DNA from: Candidatus Fermentibacteraceae bacterium
GTDB taxonomy: Bacteria > Fermentibacterota > Fermentibacteria > Fermentibacterales > JCC-6
Direction: 5' to 3'
Length of the DNA: 12,209 nucleotides
Assembly: GCA_021162285.1 (NCBI GenBank)
Contig: JAGGYZ010000190.1
Span: 1 to 12,209, forward strand
Positions 1 to 8,478 of the stretch are shown piece by piece. Each line of letters begins with the position of its first letter. The stretch's first letter is position 1. Both the position numbers and the translations under genes were made by a program. Below the pieces are notes generated by a model that had not been told where the DNA came from, made no database searches, and saw nothing but the letters and a program-made list of their open reading frames with translations.

Positions 1-1
1 G

Positions 2-1327
2 CAGTGCAAAACACCGTTCTGCATGGAGGGGTGCCCGGTTGGCATAGACATTCCAGGATTCATAAAGGCAATAGAACAGGGAGACTTCAAAGAAGGTGTT
101 CGTGTTTTGAAACAGAAGAATCTTCTTCCAGCAGTGTGCGGAAGGGTGTGCCCGCAGGAGGGACAGTGCCAGGCTGTCTGTGTTGTTGGAAAGGCAAAAA
201 AGGACCCTGGAAAAGCAGTTATGATCGGTAAACTTGAGATGTTCCTGGCAGACTGGGACAGAAAAAACGGAGAACCGGCCAAACCTCCTGAAATAAGAAA
301 AACCGGCAAAAAGGTGGCAATCGTCGGAGGTGGACCATCGGGACTCACAGTAGCCGGGGATCTGATCAGGAACGGGCACGATGTAACCGTTTACGAAGCT
401 TTCCACAAAGCCGGAGGGGTTCTTGTGTATGGCATTCCTGAATTCCGTCTGCCCAAAGCAATAGTTCAGACAGAAGTTGACTACCTGGAACAGCTGGGAG
501 TTAAGTTCCAATACAACTTCATAGTGGGAAAGACTGCTCCGGTTAAAAAGATAGTAGAGGAAAACGATGCAGTGTACATAGGAACAGGTGCAGGGCTCCC
601 CAGATTTATGAGAATACAGGGAGAGAACCTCCTGGGTGTACTATCTGCGAATGAATACCTTACCCGTGCCAACCTTATGAAGGCATACGATTTCCCGCAG
701 TCGGACACCCCTGTTGCAACCGGGAAAACTGTTATCACAGTGGGAGGCGGCAATGTAGCCATGGACTGTGCAAGAACCGCTCTTCGTATGGGAGCGGAAA
801 GATCCATAATCGTCTACAGGCGGGCAGAGGAGCAGATGCCTGCAAGGCTTGAGGAAATTCACCACGCAAAACAGGAGGGGGTCGAGTTCCACCTGTTGAA
901 CAATCCTGTAAGACTGGTTGGAAATGACAAAGGTTGGATCACAGGTGCAGAACTGATCAAAATGGAACTTGGAAAACCGGATGCCTCCGGCAGAAGACGA
1001 CCCATTGCGATAGAGGGTTCAAAATTTATTATGGGTGCAGATGTTGTTATTGTTGCAATCGGCAACAGCCCTAACCCGCTTGTTCCCGCCTCGTTCCCGG
1101 AACTGGAAGTAACAAACTGGGGAGGAATTGTAGTTAATGAGATTACCGGACAGACCTCTGTCCGTGGCGTTTTCGCCGGAGGAGATATTGTTCTTGGCGC
1201 TGCTACTGTGATTCTTGCAATGGGTCACGGCAGACGGGCAGCCAGAGCAATGAATCTGTACCTCTCTTCAGGACGATGGTCTGATCTCCAGGACGCCCTT
1301 GAGCTGTGCAGGGCGGAAGTGCGTTGA
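2..1327 (+). CDS. NfnB/GltD-type FAD- and NAD(P)-binding oxidoreductase (5' partial)
   Basis: Cytoplasmic flavoprotein of the glutamate synthase small-chain family. In anaerobes such proteins usually serve as the large subunit of NADH-dependent ferredoxin:NADP+ oxidoreductase (NfnB, also called SudA). The reading frame is open from base 2, so the true start lies upstream, probably a few tens of codons away. Numbering from the ATG at 23, the N-terminal iron-sulfur region shows CMEGCP just before and at the start, and Cys39, 43, 49 and 53. The FAD fingerprint GGGPSGL is at 102-108, the NAD(P) fingerprint GGGNVAMD at 241-248 followed by YRR, and the C-terminal FAD motif FAGGD at 384-388. No amidotransferase or GOGAT large chain is present, which favours an Nfn role over glutamate synthesis. 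The usual partner (NfnA) would be upstream, outside the window. The stop is 77 bases before the response regulator gene. Family assignment is firm; the exact reaction is inferred. Confidence 0.9.
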   Translation, partial: QCKTPFCMEGCPVGIDIPGFIKAIEQGDFKEGVRVLKQKNLLPAVCGRVCPQEGQCQAVCVVGKAKKDPGKAVMIGKLEMFLADWDRKNGEPAKPPEIRKTGKKVAIVGGGPSGLTVAGDLIRNGHDVTVYEAFHKAGGVLVYGIPEFRLPKAIVQTEVDYLEQLGVKFQYNFIVGKTAPVKKIVEENDAVYIGTGAGLPRFMRIQGENLLGVLSANEYLTRANLMKAYDFPQSDTPVATGKTVITVGGGNVAMDCARTALRMGAERSIIVYRRAEEQMPARLEEIHHAKQEGVEFHLLNNPVRLVGNDKGWITGAELIKMELGKPDASGRRRPIAIEGSKFIMGADVVIVAIGNSPNPLVPASFPELEVTNWGGIVVNEITGQTSVRGVFAGGDIVLGAATVILAMGHGRRAARAMNLYLSSGRWSDLQDALELCRAEVR

Positions 1328-1393
1328 TTAGAATAGTGTTATTGCTGCTGATGGAAGTAATTCTGCCAGCTTGTGTCTTTCATTAACAACAGA

Positions 1394-1398
1394 GGAGG
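1394..1398 (+). promoter_or_regulatory. Ribosome binding site fixing a TTG start
   Basis: A strong GGAGG lies six bases before the TTG at 1405. The encoded protein begins right at the first strand of a receiver domain (KGRVLIIDDE), and no ATG or GTG is better placed. This supports the rare TTG start. Confidence 0.75.
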
Positions 1399-1404
1399 AA
1401 ACCA

Positions 1405-2391
1405 TTGAAGGGTCGAGTTCTCATAATCGACGATGAGGCTGAGATCCGCAGGAATCTTACCTTCGGTCTCACACAGGAAGATTATTCTGTGGTAACATGC
1501 CCCGACGGGATATCTGCAATACACGAGCTTAACCAGTCCAGAATCAAAGGGCTTGCATACGACTACCTTATTACCGACATTTTCATGCCGGACATCGATG
1601 GCCTTAAAATTCTGAAGGTTATTAAAAACCAGTACCCTGATCTACCGGTTCTTGTAATTACAGGCTTCGGAGACGAAAGACTGATGATGACCGCCCTCTC
1701 CGAAAACAACACTGGTTTTCTGAACAAACCTTTTGAAATACCCGATCTTGTACAAGCCCTTGAAGAGCTTACTCCTGGTAAAACAGCAACCGATTCAGCA
1801 TCTGATACCGTCGATGACGGAATGCGCGAGTCCGTCAGTGCCTACCTCACCGTGAAAATAACCGATTCCGAAAACAGTATGGAAATTTTCGATAAGCTCT
1901 ATTCAATGCCTGGTATCCAATCCTGCGATGCAGTCAGGGGCGACTTTGATGTGATCCTTCTCGCCCAGGCTGAATCAACCGATGGTATAGAAAAGGTATT
2001 CTCTTCGGTAAAAGCAATTGACGGGATTCAGGTTCTGTCAATGTCGCAGGTAGAGCGCCCAAAACTTGACCGTGATGTTGACCAGTTTATGGACACCTAT
2101 CAGAAAGCAATACAACAGGAAACGCGACCCGGTGGAAGAAGACAGCCTGGTTCCATGAGCTACATCATAGTCGACATAGATCCGGATTCCGTCCAGCAGA
2201 TATTTACCACAGTGTTTTTCATTGATGAGGTTGTGGTCTGCGATGTTATAGATAACGGAACCAAACTAGTTGGAATGATTACAGGTCAGGGCGCAGTTGG
2301 AAAAACCCCTCGAATAGTAGAAAAACTCAGTCAGATAGAAGGAGTACTCAGGGTTCGTGAAGCCCGTGTAATTAAACTTATAGACGACTGA
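1405..2391 (+). CDS. Response regulator with two Lrp/AsnC-like (RAM) domains
   Basis: The N-terminal receiver domain (about 3-120) has the acidic pair Asp9/Asp10, phospho-acceptor Asp58 in YLITDIFMPDIDG, Thr86 and Lys108, so it should be phosphorylated by a histidine kinase. After a polar linker there are two repeats that read like the Lrp/AsnC ligand-binding (RAM) fold, at about 145-218 and 250-325. The first has the typical strand-helix pattern ending MPGI..CDAVRGDFD. The second is more diverged (FFIDEVVVCDVIDNGTKLVG). I see no helix-turn-helix and no output enzyme. It may therefore act by protein contact or small-molecule sensing rather than as a DNA-binding factor. It starts with TTG behind a strong ribosome site and lies between an Nfn-like gene and the NuoE/NuoF/NuoG-like genes, all on the same strand. 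No cognate kinase gene is in the window. The receiver call is certain, the first RAM domain likely, the second moderately likely. Confidence 0.85.
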   Translation: MKGRVLIIDDEAEIRRNLTFGLTQEDYSVVTCPDGISAIHELNQSRIKGLAYDYLITDIFMPDIDGLKILKVIKNQYPDLPVLVITGFGDERLMMTALSENNTGFLNKPFEIPDLVQALEELTPGKTATDSASDTVDDGMRESVSAYLTVKITDSENSMEIFDKLYSMPGIQSCDAVRGDFDVILLAQAESTDGIEKVFSSVKAIDGIQVLSMSQVERPKLDRDVDQFMDTYQKAIQQETRPGGRRQPGSMSYIIVDIDPDSVQQIFTTVFFIDEVVVCDVIDNGTKLVGMITGQGAVGKTPRIVEKLSQIEGVLRVREARVIKLIDD

Positions 2392-2474
2392 ATCATCTCA
2401 TGATCAATGTTCTTTCAACACCTCCGGGGAGAGGAAGGTTTCTCCGGGTTAAGGTGGTGAGGGTGAAGGGAGTG

Positions 2475-2975
2475 ATGGAAACGGCAGCGAAGAAGGAAAG
2501 TTTCAACTACAGACTCTGGAAGTATGACGGTGCACCAGGGGAGCTCATACCACTGCTGCAGTCTGCTCAGGAACACTTTGGATATATCCCCAGACGAGCC
2601 ATTACTTACATATCAGGAGTTACCACAATACCGGAATCTGATGTTTACGGGGTTATCACTTTTTACAGCCAGTTCAGGCTTCAGCCCATGGGAAAATTCG
2701 TTGTCAGAGCCTGCGCCGGAACTGCGTGTCATGTTTCCGGAGCCAAAGCCATAATAGACACCCTGGAAGATGAACTGGGAGTAGAAGTGGGAGACACATC
2801 GGAAGACGGTATGTTTACATTTCTGACAGTCGCCTGCATTGGCTGCTGCTCTCTTGCTCCAGTGATGATGATCAACAATGACACCCACGGAAGGCTCACC
2901 CCTGCTTCCGTTCGCAAAATAATTAAAAAATACCGCAGGAAAACAGACAACGAGAACAATGCAGGTGTTTCCTGA
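2475..2975 (+). CDS. nuoE: NuoE-like [2Fe-2S] thioredoxin-fold subunit
   Basis: A 166-residue protein of the NuoE/HndA/HydC type, the small subunit that pairs with NuoF-like flavoproteins. A helical N-terminal part (about 1-70, with HFGYIPRRAI and YGVITFYSQF) precedes the thioredoxin-like fold. The four [2Fe-2S] ligands are Cys80 and Cys85 (CAGTAC) and Cys121 and Cys125 (CIGCC), the standard C-x4-C and C-x3-C spacing; Cys124 is extra. The frame is open back to an ATG at 2400, but the residues before 2475 are arginine- and valine-rich and unlike the family. The ATG at 2475 has AAGGGAG in front and gives the normal length, so I prefer it. The gene ends 32 bases before the NuoF-like gene. Its likely role is electron transfer in the soluble NAD(P)H/ferredoxin complex formed with the next two proteins. 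Confidence 0.92.
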   Translation: METAAKKESFNYRLWKYDGAPGELIPLLQSAQEHFGYIPRRAITYISGVTTIPESDVYGVITFYSQFRLQPMGKFVVRACAGTACHVSGAKAIIDTLEDELGVEVGDTSEDGMFTFLTVACIGCCSLAPVMMINNDTHGRLTPASVRKIIKKYRRKTDNENNAGVS

Positions 2976-3007
2976 TGACTCTACATGGAATTTCTAGGAG
3001 CATATAG

Positions 3008-4789
3008 ATGAAGAAGATTATTGTTGGAATGGGCACATGCGGTCTTTCTGCCGGTGCCCAGCCTGTTTTCGACAGGTTAAAAAACCTGTCGGACTCCTAT
3101 CCTGACAGATGTGAGCTGTCTATTACCGGATGTATCGGTATGTGTTTCCGGGAACCACTGGTGGAAATACGCGATGAAAAAGGCCGAACCATCTACGGTG
3201 ATGTTTCCGCTGAATCAGCTGAAGAAATATTCAACGAACATGTACTGAACGGCAGAAGGATTGAAGACGAAAGGGTTATCTACGGTGTTGATACTGAGGG
3301 TGATACTTTTGGTTCGGAAGCATATTTTCTGAACCTGCAGGAGAGAATAGTTCTCCGTAACTGCGGAACCATAAATCCCGAATCTATTTCCGACTATGAG
3401 GAGGCAGGCGGATACGGAGGGCTTAAAAAAGCACTCACCGATATGTCTTCTGAGGAAATTATTCAAACAATGAAAGACTCCGGGCTTCGTGGAAGAGGAG
3501 GAGCGGGCTTCCCAACCGGGCTCAAGTGGTCTTTTGCCGCATCAAACCAGGGCGACACCAAGTATGTGGTTTGCAACGCCGATGAGGGTGACCCAGGAGC
3601 ATTCATGGATCGTTCCGTTCTTGAAGGTGATCCTCACGCAGTTCTCGAGGGCATGATAATATGCGGTAAGGCTATAGGTGCCAGTTTCGGATACATCTAT
3701 TGCCGTGCCGAATACCCGCTTGCAATCGCCAGGCTGGAAAAGGCTATTGCCGCAGCCAGAGACAAGGGTTACCTGGGGGAAAACATCATGGGTTCTGGAG
3801 TTAACTTCGACCTTAAAATCAAACAGGGGGCGGGAGCTTTTGTCTGCGGTGAAGAAACAGCCCTGTTTGCCTCAATCGAAGGAGAACGCGGGATGCCCAG
3901 AATCCGCCCTCCATTCCCGGCTGAAAAGGGACTGTGGCAGAAACCGACAAACAACAACAATGTTGAAACCTTCGCAAATGTTCCCTGGATTATCAGCAAC
4001 GGAGCATCAGCTTACTCTTCAATCGGTACAGAAAAGAGCCCCGGCACAAAAGTGTTTGCCCTGGCTGGAAAGGTCGTTAACGGCGGGCTGGCCGAAGTAC
4101 CAATGGGCACAACAATAGAACACCTTGTGTTCGACATCGGTGGAGGTATTAAGAACAACGGAGTTTTCAAGGCGGTGCAGATGGGCGGCCCATCAGGAGG
4201 TTGTATACCATCCAGCCTGAAACACACACCTGTAGACTTCGAGTCGATTCCCGCCACCGGTGCAATAATGGGCTCCGGCGGTATGGTCGTGATGGATCAG
4301 GGAACATGCATGGTTGAAATAGCAAGGTTTTTCCTTAACTTCACCCAGAGCGAATCCTGCGGCAAGTGCACTTTCTGCCGTATCGGAACTCTGCGAATGC
4401 TTGAGATTCTTGAACGGATAACAAAGGGAGAGGGAACTCCAGGAGACATTCCAAAACTGGAGAAACTGTCGATTCAGATAAAAGAGGCAAGCCTGTGCGG
4501 GCTTGGTCAGACAGCACCCAACCCTGTTCAGACAACACTGCGGTACTATCTCGATGAATACAAGGAACACATAGAGAACAAGAAGTGTCCTGCTGGGGAA
4601 TGTGAAGCTCTTGTGGAATTTTACATCATTCCCGATAAGTGTGTGGGTTGCACTCTGTGTGCAAGAAATTGTCCGGTAGACGCTATTACAGGGAAGGCCA
4701 GAGAAGTTCACACAATTGACCAGGATAAATGTGTCAAGTGTGGGAAATGCATAACGAGCTGTAATTTCAACGCAGTTGTGAAACGGTAG
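3008..4789 (+). CDS. nuoF: NuoF-like FMN/NADH-binding subunit with extra ferredoxin domains (HndC/HydB/BfuB type)
   Basis: A 593-residue flavoprotein, the NAD(H)-binding centre of the complex. Domain order: an N-terminal thioredoxin-like iron-sulfur domain (about 1-85; candidate ligands Cys11, 35, 42 and 46); the NuoF core with the glycine-rich FMN/NADH motif RGRGGAGFPTGLKW (161-174) and GAGAFVCGEETAL (274-286); an SLBB-like stretch (about 345-400); the N3-type [4Fe-4S] site C451-x2-C454-x2-C457 with Cys497; and a C-terminal two-cluster ferredoxin (Cys545, 548, 551, 555 and Cys575, 578, 581, 585). H521/C527/C532 could be a structural metal site. These extra N- and C-terminal domains separate it from complex I NuoF and are typical of soluble hydrogenases and bifurcating enzymes of the HydABC/Bfu group. 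The ATG has AGGAG seven bases upstream. The next gene begins seven bases after the stop, so translation of the two is probably coupled. Confidence 0.93.
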   Translation: MKKIIVGMGTCGLSAGAQPVFDRLKNLSDSYPDRCELSITGCIGMCFREPLVEIRDEKGRTIYGDVSAESAEEIFNEHVLNGRRIEDERVIYGVDTEGDTFGSEAYFLNLQERIVLRNCGTINPESISDYEEAGGYGGLKKALTDMSSEEIIQTMKDSGLRGRGGAGFPTGLKWSFAASNQGDTKYVVCNADEGDPGAFMDRSVLEGDPHAVLEGMIICGKAIGASFGYIYCRAEYPLAIARLEKAIAAARDKGYLGENIMGSGVNFDLKIKQGAGAFVCGEETALFASIEGERGMPRIRPPFPAEKGLWQKPTNNNNVETFANVPWIISNGASAYSSIGTEKSPGTKVFALAGKVVNGGLAEVPMGTTIEHLVFDIGGGIKNNGVFKAVQMGGPSGGCIPSSLKHTPVDFESIPATGAIMGSGGMVVMDQGTCMVEIARFFLNFTQSESCGKCTFCRIGTLRMLEILERITKGEGTPGDIPKLEKLSIQIKEASLCGLGQTAPNPVQTTLRYYLDEYKEHIENKKCPAGECEALVEFYIIPDKCVGCTLCARNCPVDAITGKAREVHTIDQDKCVKCGKCITSCNFNAVVKR

Positions 4790-4796
4790 GGCAGCA

Positions 4797-7700
4797 ATGG
4801 ATATGATAAAACTGAAAATCAATGGACAGGAAATACAGGCTGCTCCCGGAAAAACAATCCTGGAAGTAGTAAGAGAAAACGATCTGGACGATATTCCGAC
4901 CCTGTGCTACTCACCTGAGCTGGAACCTTATGGTTCCTGTTTTGTCTGCGTGGTTGAGGTAAAGGGCAGAAGAAACCTTGTTCCATCCTGTGCAACGGCA
5001 ATTGCTCCTGATATGGAAGTTGAAACCAGGAACCAGAGGGTTCTTGATTCAAGAAAAACAGCGCTGGAGCTTCTTCTTTCCAACCACTATGCCGACTGTG
5101 TTTCTCCGTGTACAGAAGGATGCCCGGCCAATGTGGATGTTCAGGGATACATCGCCCTGTCCGCCATGGGTAACCCTCAGCAGGCGGTAGATCTTATTCG
5201 AGAGAAAAACCCCCTTCCGGCAGTTTGTGCAAGGGTCTGCGTTAGAAAATGCGAAGATGTCTGCAGAAGAACGGATGTTGACACTCCTGTGGCTATCAAC
5301 AACATCAAGCGCTACCTTACAGACTCTGAAAATGCCTACGCTACCGTGCCGGAGTGTCTTCCTCCTACGGGGAAATCGGTGGGAATAGTTGGTTCCGGCC
5401 CCGCCGGGCTCACTGCAGCCTGGTTCCTGGGAAAGCAGGGCATCAAGCCGGTTATATACGAGGCAAAAGAACGAACTGGCGGAATGCTCAGATACGGCAT
5501 TCCAGAGTACAGGCTTCCTGATGACGTGATGGACCAGGAAGTAGAGTACATCAAAAAGGTCGGTACTGAAATTCACTGCAACGTAAGAGTAGGCACCGAT
5601 GTAACACTGAATGAACTGAAGAATAAGCATGATGCACTCTTCCTTGCAGCTGGAGCCTGGACTGGCAAGGCAATGCGTGTTGAAGGTGAATTTGACACGA
5701 ACGGCGTTGTTACAGGTGCCGATTTTCTGCCTGAAAAAGCAGACAATCAGGAACCCGTAAGTGGAACAGTTGTGGTGGTAGGAGGCGGTAACACTGCCAT
5801 GGATGCTGCCAGAACTGCATGGCGTCTCAATGCAGACAAGGTGATCGTTCTTTACAGAAGAACCAGAGCACAGATGCCTGCAGACAAGATGGAGATTGTG
5901 GATCTTCTTGAAGAGGGCATCGAGCTTATGGAACTTGCTGCTCCTGTAGGCATCATACAGGAAAACGGCAAACTGAAAGCTCTCAAGTGTCAGAGAATGA
6001 AACTGGGAGAGCCGGATGCTTCAGGCAGACGCCGGCCTGTTCCCCAGGAAGGCTCTGAATTTGAGCTTCCCTGTAATCTTGTGATCTCAGCAATTGGTCA
6101 GAATACTGTTCTTGAGGGTCTCACAAAGATCGAGGCTGGTGAAGTTGAACTGACCAGGTGGAACACCTATGTGGTAAACACAAGAACTATGGAAACCAAT
6201 GTTCAGGGAATCTTCGCCGGCGGAGATGCTGCAGATGACGGACCTACCGTTGCCATCGACGCAATCAGAGACGGCCAGAGGGCAGCAAAGTCAATAACTG
6301 CCTGGCTTGAACGGAAAAAGATCACACCGGAGCCGTTTGTGGTTCGCAAAGAATTCTGGGCAAAACCCGGAAAGACTGAACTGGGTGATATCAAGGAATC
6401 CACCAGACATGAACTTCACACAATTGTAGTTGATGAAAGACGAAACAGCTTTCAGGAAGTTGCTACAGGGTTTGACGCAGAAGACAACGAGCACGAAACA
6501 GACAGATGTCTCTCGTGCGGATGCGTCAGGTACGATGACTGCGATCTCCGTCTTTACGGAGAAGAGTACGGCGTGGATATGAATGAGTTCAAGGGTCATG
6601 TCCGCAAGCACAAAGTTGATGACAGACACCCATACCTTGTCTACGATCCCAACAAATGCATTCTGTGCGCCAGATGTATCAGAACATGTGAAAGAATTCT
6701 TCCCATACCTGCTCTTGGGCTTGTGGGAAGAGGGTTCAAGACTGAGATGCGCCCTGCAATGAACGACCCGCTGGTAGACACCAGCTGTATAAGCTGCGGT
6801 AACTGCGTGGATGCCTGCCCTACAGGTGCTCTTACCATGAAGTACCCCTTTAACGGCAGAGCCTGCCTGGACACTGAGGATATCAGTACACACTGCGGGT
6901 TCTGTTCAATCGGTTGTGAAATAGTTGTAAGAAGCTTTGCCGACCAGCGCTACTTCATAAAGTCAAGTGGAAAACCAGGAGACTACCTCTGCCGCTATGG
7001 AAGATTCGGCAATGAACTTTTCATAAAGCAGGGCAGAATGAATAATCCTGTTATCCGTGAAGGCAGTTCCCACAAAGCTGTGGGGCTGCAAGTTGCCAAT
7101 GAAGCAATAGTGAAGCAGATGAGAAAGGCAGTAAAGGAATACGGTGCTGAAAAAGTTGCAGTATTCGTTTCTCCGGAGCTTACAAATGAGGAATTTTACC
7201 TGGCTTCAGAAATTGCAAGAAACGGCATAGGCACCAACAATATCGGCTCACTTGCAATCATAAGTGGCGGGGGCAGGTCCGGTGTTCTGGACAAATCATT
7301 CGGTTTCACTGCATCAACCTCCGACAAGGATTGTCTCAAGGATGCGGATTTGATCATCTGCAACAACACGGCTCTGGAAGATGATCATCTTATTCTTGCA
7401 GTTGATGTTATTCAGAGGGTCAAAAAGGGTGCAAAACTGATAGTGGCCAACTCCACTCTCACCAACTCTGATCAGCATCTGGCAACACTTGCGGTTGACC
7501 CCATGCGCGGCAGAGCATCCCACTTCTGGAATGCTGTGATGCAGGAACTGATGAACAATGGTGTGATCTCTCCGGACGACGTCCAGGGCAGAGATGAATT
7601 CCTGAAGAACAGAACAGATTCTGTCGATATTGATGCAGCCAAAGCCGGTGTGAAAAGTGAAGATATTCTCAAGGCATGTGAACTCATCATGAATGCCGGC

Positions 7701-8462
7701 AGAGTTGTGATTGTTCACAGCCCTGACAGACCACAGGATGCTGCTCATGAGGATATTGAGATCTTCGCCAACCTTACACTGATGTTGAGGGATGCAAAGA
7801 AACAGACAGACATTCTACTGCCAAGGCTTATTGCCAACAGTGCAGGTCTAGAGGTAATGGGTGCAGACCCTGCATTCACAACAGGGCGGGTTCCAATTGG
7901 TAAGAATGCTCTTCCAGGAGCAAAAACCAGTAAGGAACTCCGAGGCATTCTTGAAGAAGGCAAGCTTAAAGCTGCTTTCATCATAGGAGAGAACCCAATG
8001 GACTTCAACAGAACCGGCTCCTGGTTCCAGAACTGTGATTTCATTGCAGCCATGGACTGGACCGATACTGAAACCACCATGGCCTCCGATGTCACCCTTC
8101 CCGGTTCAACCTTCCTTGAAACCCCAGGAACCAGATGCAACTACGAAGGCAATGTTATCTGCTTCAACGGGGCAGTTCCCCCTGCTTCCGGAAAAACCGG
8201 AATAGAGGTTCTTGAATCGCTGGCAGAAGCATTCGACCTCAATCTTAATGACTCTACGGATGAACTGATCCGTGAAAAACTGGGTGACATGGTCCGTTTC
8301 TACTGGAACACCGGAGAAGAGAGGAACTGGGACGGCAAAGGAACTCTTGTTCCCATCGATCTTGGTGCGAAAGCTTCCTCGATACAACCACCACTGACCC
8401 ACAGCCAGCAGTACCGCAAAGACATAAGAGAGGTTGGAACAGAAAGGTTCCGGGTGCTCTAA
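4797..8462 (+). CDS. NuoG-like iron-sulfur protein with an inserted GltD-type FAD/NAD(P) module and molybdopterin-fold C-terminus
   Basis: A 1221-residue multidomain redox protein. Order: a [2Fe-2S] ferredoxin (1-80; Cys37, 48, 51, 65); the start of a NuoG-type His-Cys site (H97-x3-C101) that merges into a GltD N-terminal cysteine region (C105, C109, C144, C148, C152, C156); and a full GltD module with FAD motif GSGPAGL (199-205), NAD(P) motif GGGNTAMD (329-336) and FAGGD (473-477). Then come a second cysteine group (C571, 574, 576, 582), two [4Fe-4S] ferredoxin sites (C621/624/627/631 and C664/667/670/674), and a molybdopterin-oxidoreductase-type [4Fe-4S] site (C700/703/707, C732). The molybdopterin-like fold spans about 740-1145, followed by a short tail. 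The expected Cys or Sec metal ligand is not present near 818-826; Ser823 sits there instead. No [FeFe] hydrogenase motifs occur. It reads like an SfrB-type chain joined to an SfrA/NuoG-type chain. It probably hands electrons between NADPH (GltD site), NADH (NuoF site) and ferredoxin. The exact reaction is unknown. Confidence 0.9.
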   Translation: MDMIKLKINGQEIQAAPGKTILEVVRENDLDDIPTLCYSPELEPYGSCFVCVVEVKGRRNLVPSCATAIAPDMEVETRNQRVLDSRKTALELLLSNHYADCVSPCTEGCPANVDVQGYIALSAMGNPQQAVDLIREKNPLPAVCARVCVRKCEDVCRRTDVDTPVAINNIKRYLTDSENAYATVPECLPPTGKSVGIVGSGPAGLTAAWFLGKQGIKPVIYEAKERTGGMLRYGIPEYRLPDDVMDQEVEYIKKVGTEIHCNVRVGTDVTLNELKNKHDALFLAAGAWTGKAMRVEGEFDTNGVVTGADFLPEKADNQEPVSGTVVVVGGGNTAMDAARTAWRLNADKVIVLYRRTRAQMPADKMEIVDLLEEGIELMELAAPVGIIQENGKLKALKCQRMKLGEPDASGRRRPVPQEGSEFELPCNLVISAIGQNTVLEGLTKIEAGEVELTRWNTYVVNTRTMETNVQGIFAGGDAADDGPTVAIDAIRDGQRAAKSITAWLERKKITPEPFVVRKEFWAKPGKTELGDIKESTRHELHTIVVDERRNSFQEVATGFDAEDNEHETDRCLSCGCVRYDDCDLRLYGEEYGVDMNEFKGHVRKHKVDDRHPYLVYDPNKCILCARCIRTCERILPIPALGLVGRGFKTEMRPAMNDPLVDTSCISCGNCVDACPTGALTMKYPFNGRACLDTEDISTHCGFCSIGCEIVVRSFADQRYFIKSSGKPGDYLCRYGRFGNELFIKQGRMNNPVIREGSSHKAVGLQVANEAIVKQMRKAVKEYGAEKVAVFVSPELTNEEFYLASEIARNGIGTNNIGSLAIISGGGRSGVLDKSFGFTASTSDKDCLKDADLIICNNTALEDDHLILAVDVIQRVKKGAKLIVANSTLTNSDQHLATLAVDPMRGRASHFWNAVMQELMNNGVISPDDVQGRDEFLKNRTDSVDIDAAKAGVKSEDILKACELIMNAGRVVIVHSPDRPQDAAHEDIEIFANLTLMLRDAKKQTDILLPRLIANSAGLEVMGADPAFTTGRVPIGKNALPGAKTSKELRGILEEGKLKAAFIIGENPMDFNRTGSWFQNCDFIAAMDWTDTETTMASDVTLPGSTFLETPGTRCNYEGNVICFNGAVPPASGKTGIEVLESLAEAFDLNLNDSTDELIREKLGDMVRFYWNTGEERNWDGKGTLVPIDLGAKASSIQPPLTHSQQYRKDIREVGTERFRVL
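8217..8384 (+). repeat. 3' end of the fused redox gene, repeated at 10346-10513
   Basis: Codons 1141-1196 of the 1221-residue protein align without gaps to a fragment beyond the hipBA operon. Over the last 41 codons, 36 residues and, by my hand count, 101 of 123 bases are identical. The first 15 codons are much less alike (5 of 15 residues). Confidence 0.85.
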
Positions 8463-8478
8463 AAAACCCAGAAAACAG

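Noticed and set aside
2..1327. Glutamate synthase small subunit working in ammonia assimilation
   Set aside because: The fold is the same, but no large GOGAT subunit is seen and the neighbours are ferredoxin/NAD(P)H enzymes.
2420..2458. Possible leader hairpin before the NuoE-like gene
   Set aside because: The CCGGGGAGA and TCTCCGGG arms pair only with a mismatch and a bulge, and no known riboswitch pattern is visible.
2400..2474. N-terminal extension of the NuoE-like protein from the ATG at 2400
   Set aside because: The extra 25 residues are unlike the family, and the ATG at 2475 has a better ribosome site and gives the normal length.
4193..4822. Long open frame on the minus strand (209 codons)
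   Set aside because: It lies opposite the conserved iron-sulfur part of the NuoF-like gene, has no ribosome site or family pattern, and is explained by codon bias of the real gene.
4797..8462. Formate dehydrogenase or [FeFe] hydrogenase catalytic subunit
   Set aside because: No Cys/Sec metal ligand after the GTNN segment and no H-cluster cysteine motifs; the long GltD insert also does not fit either enzyme.
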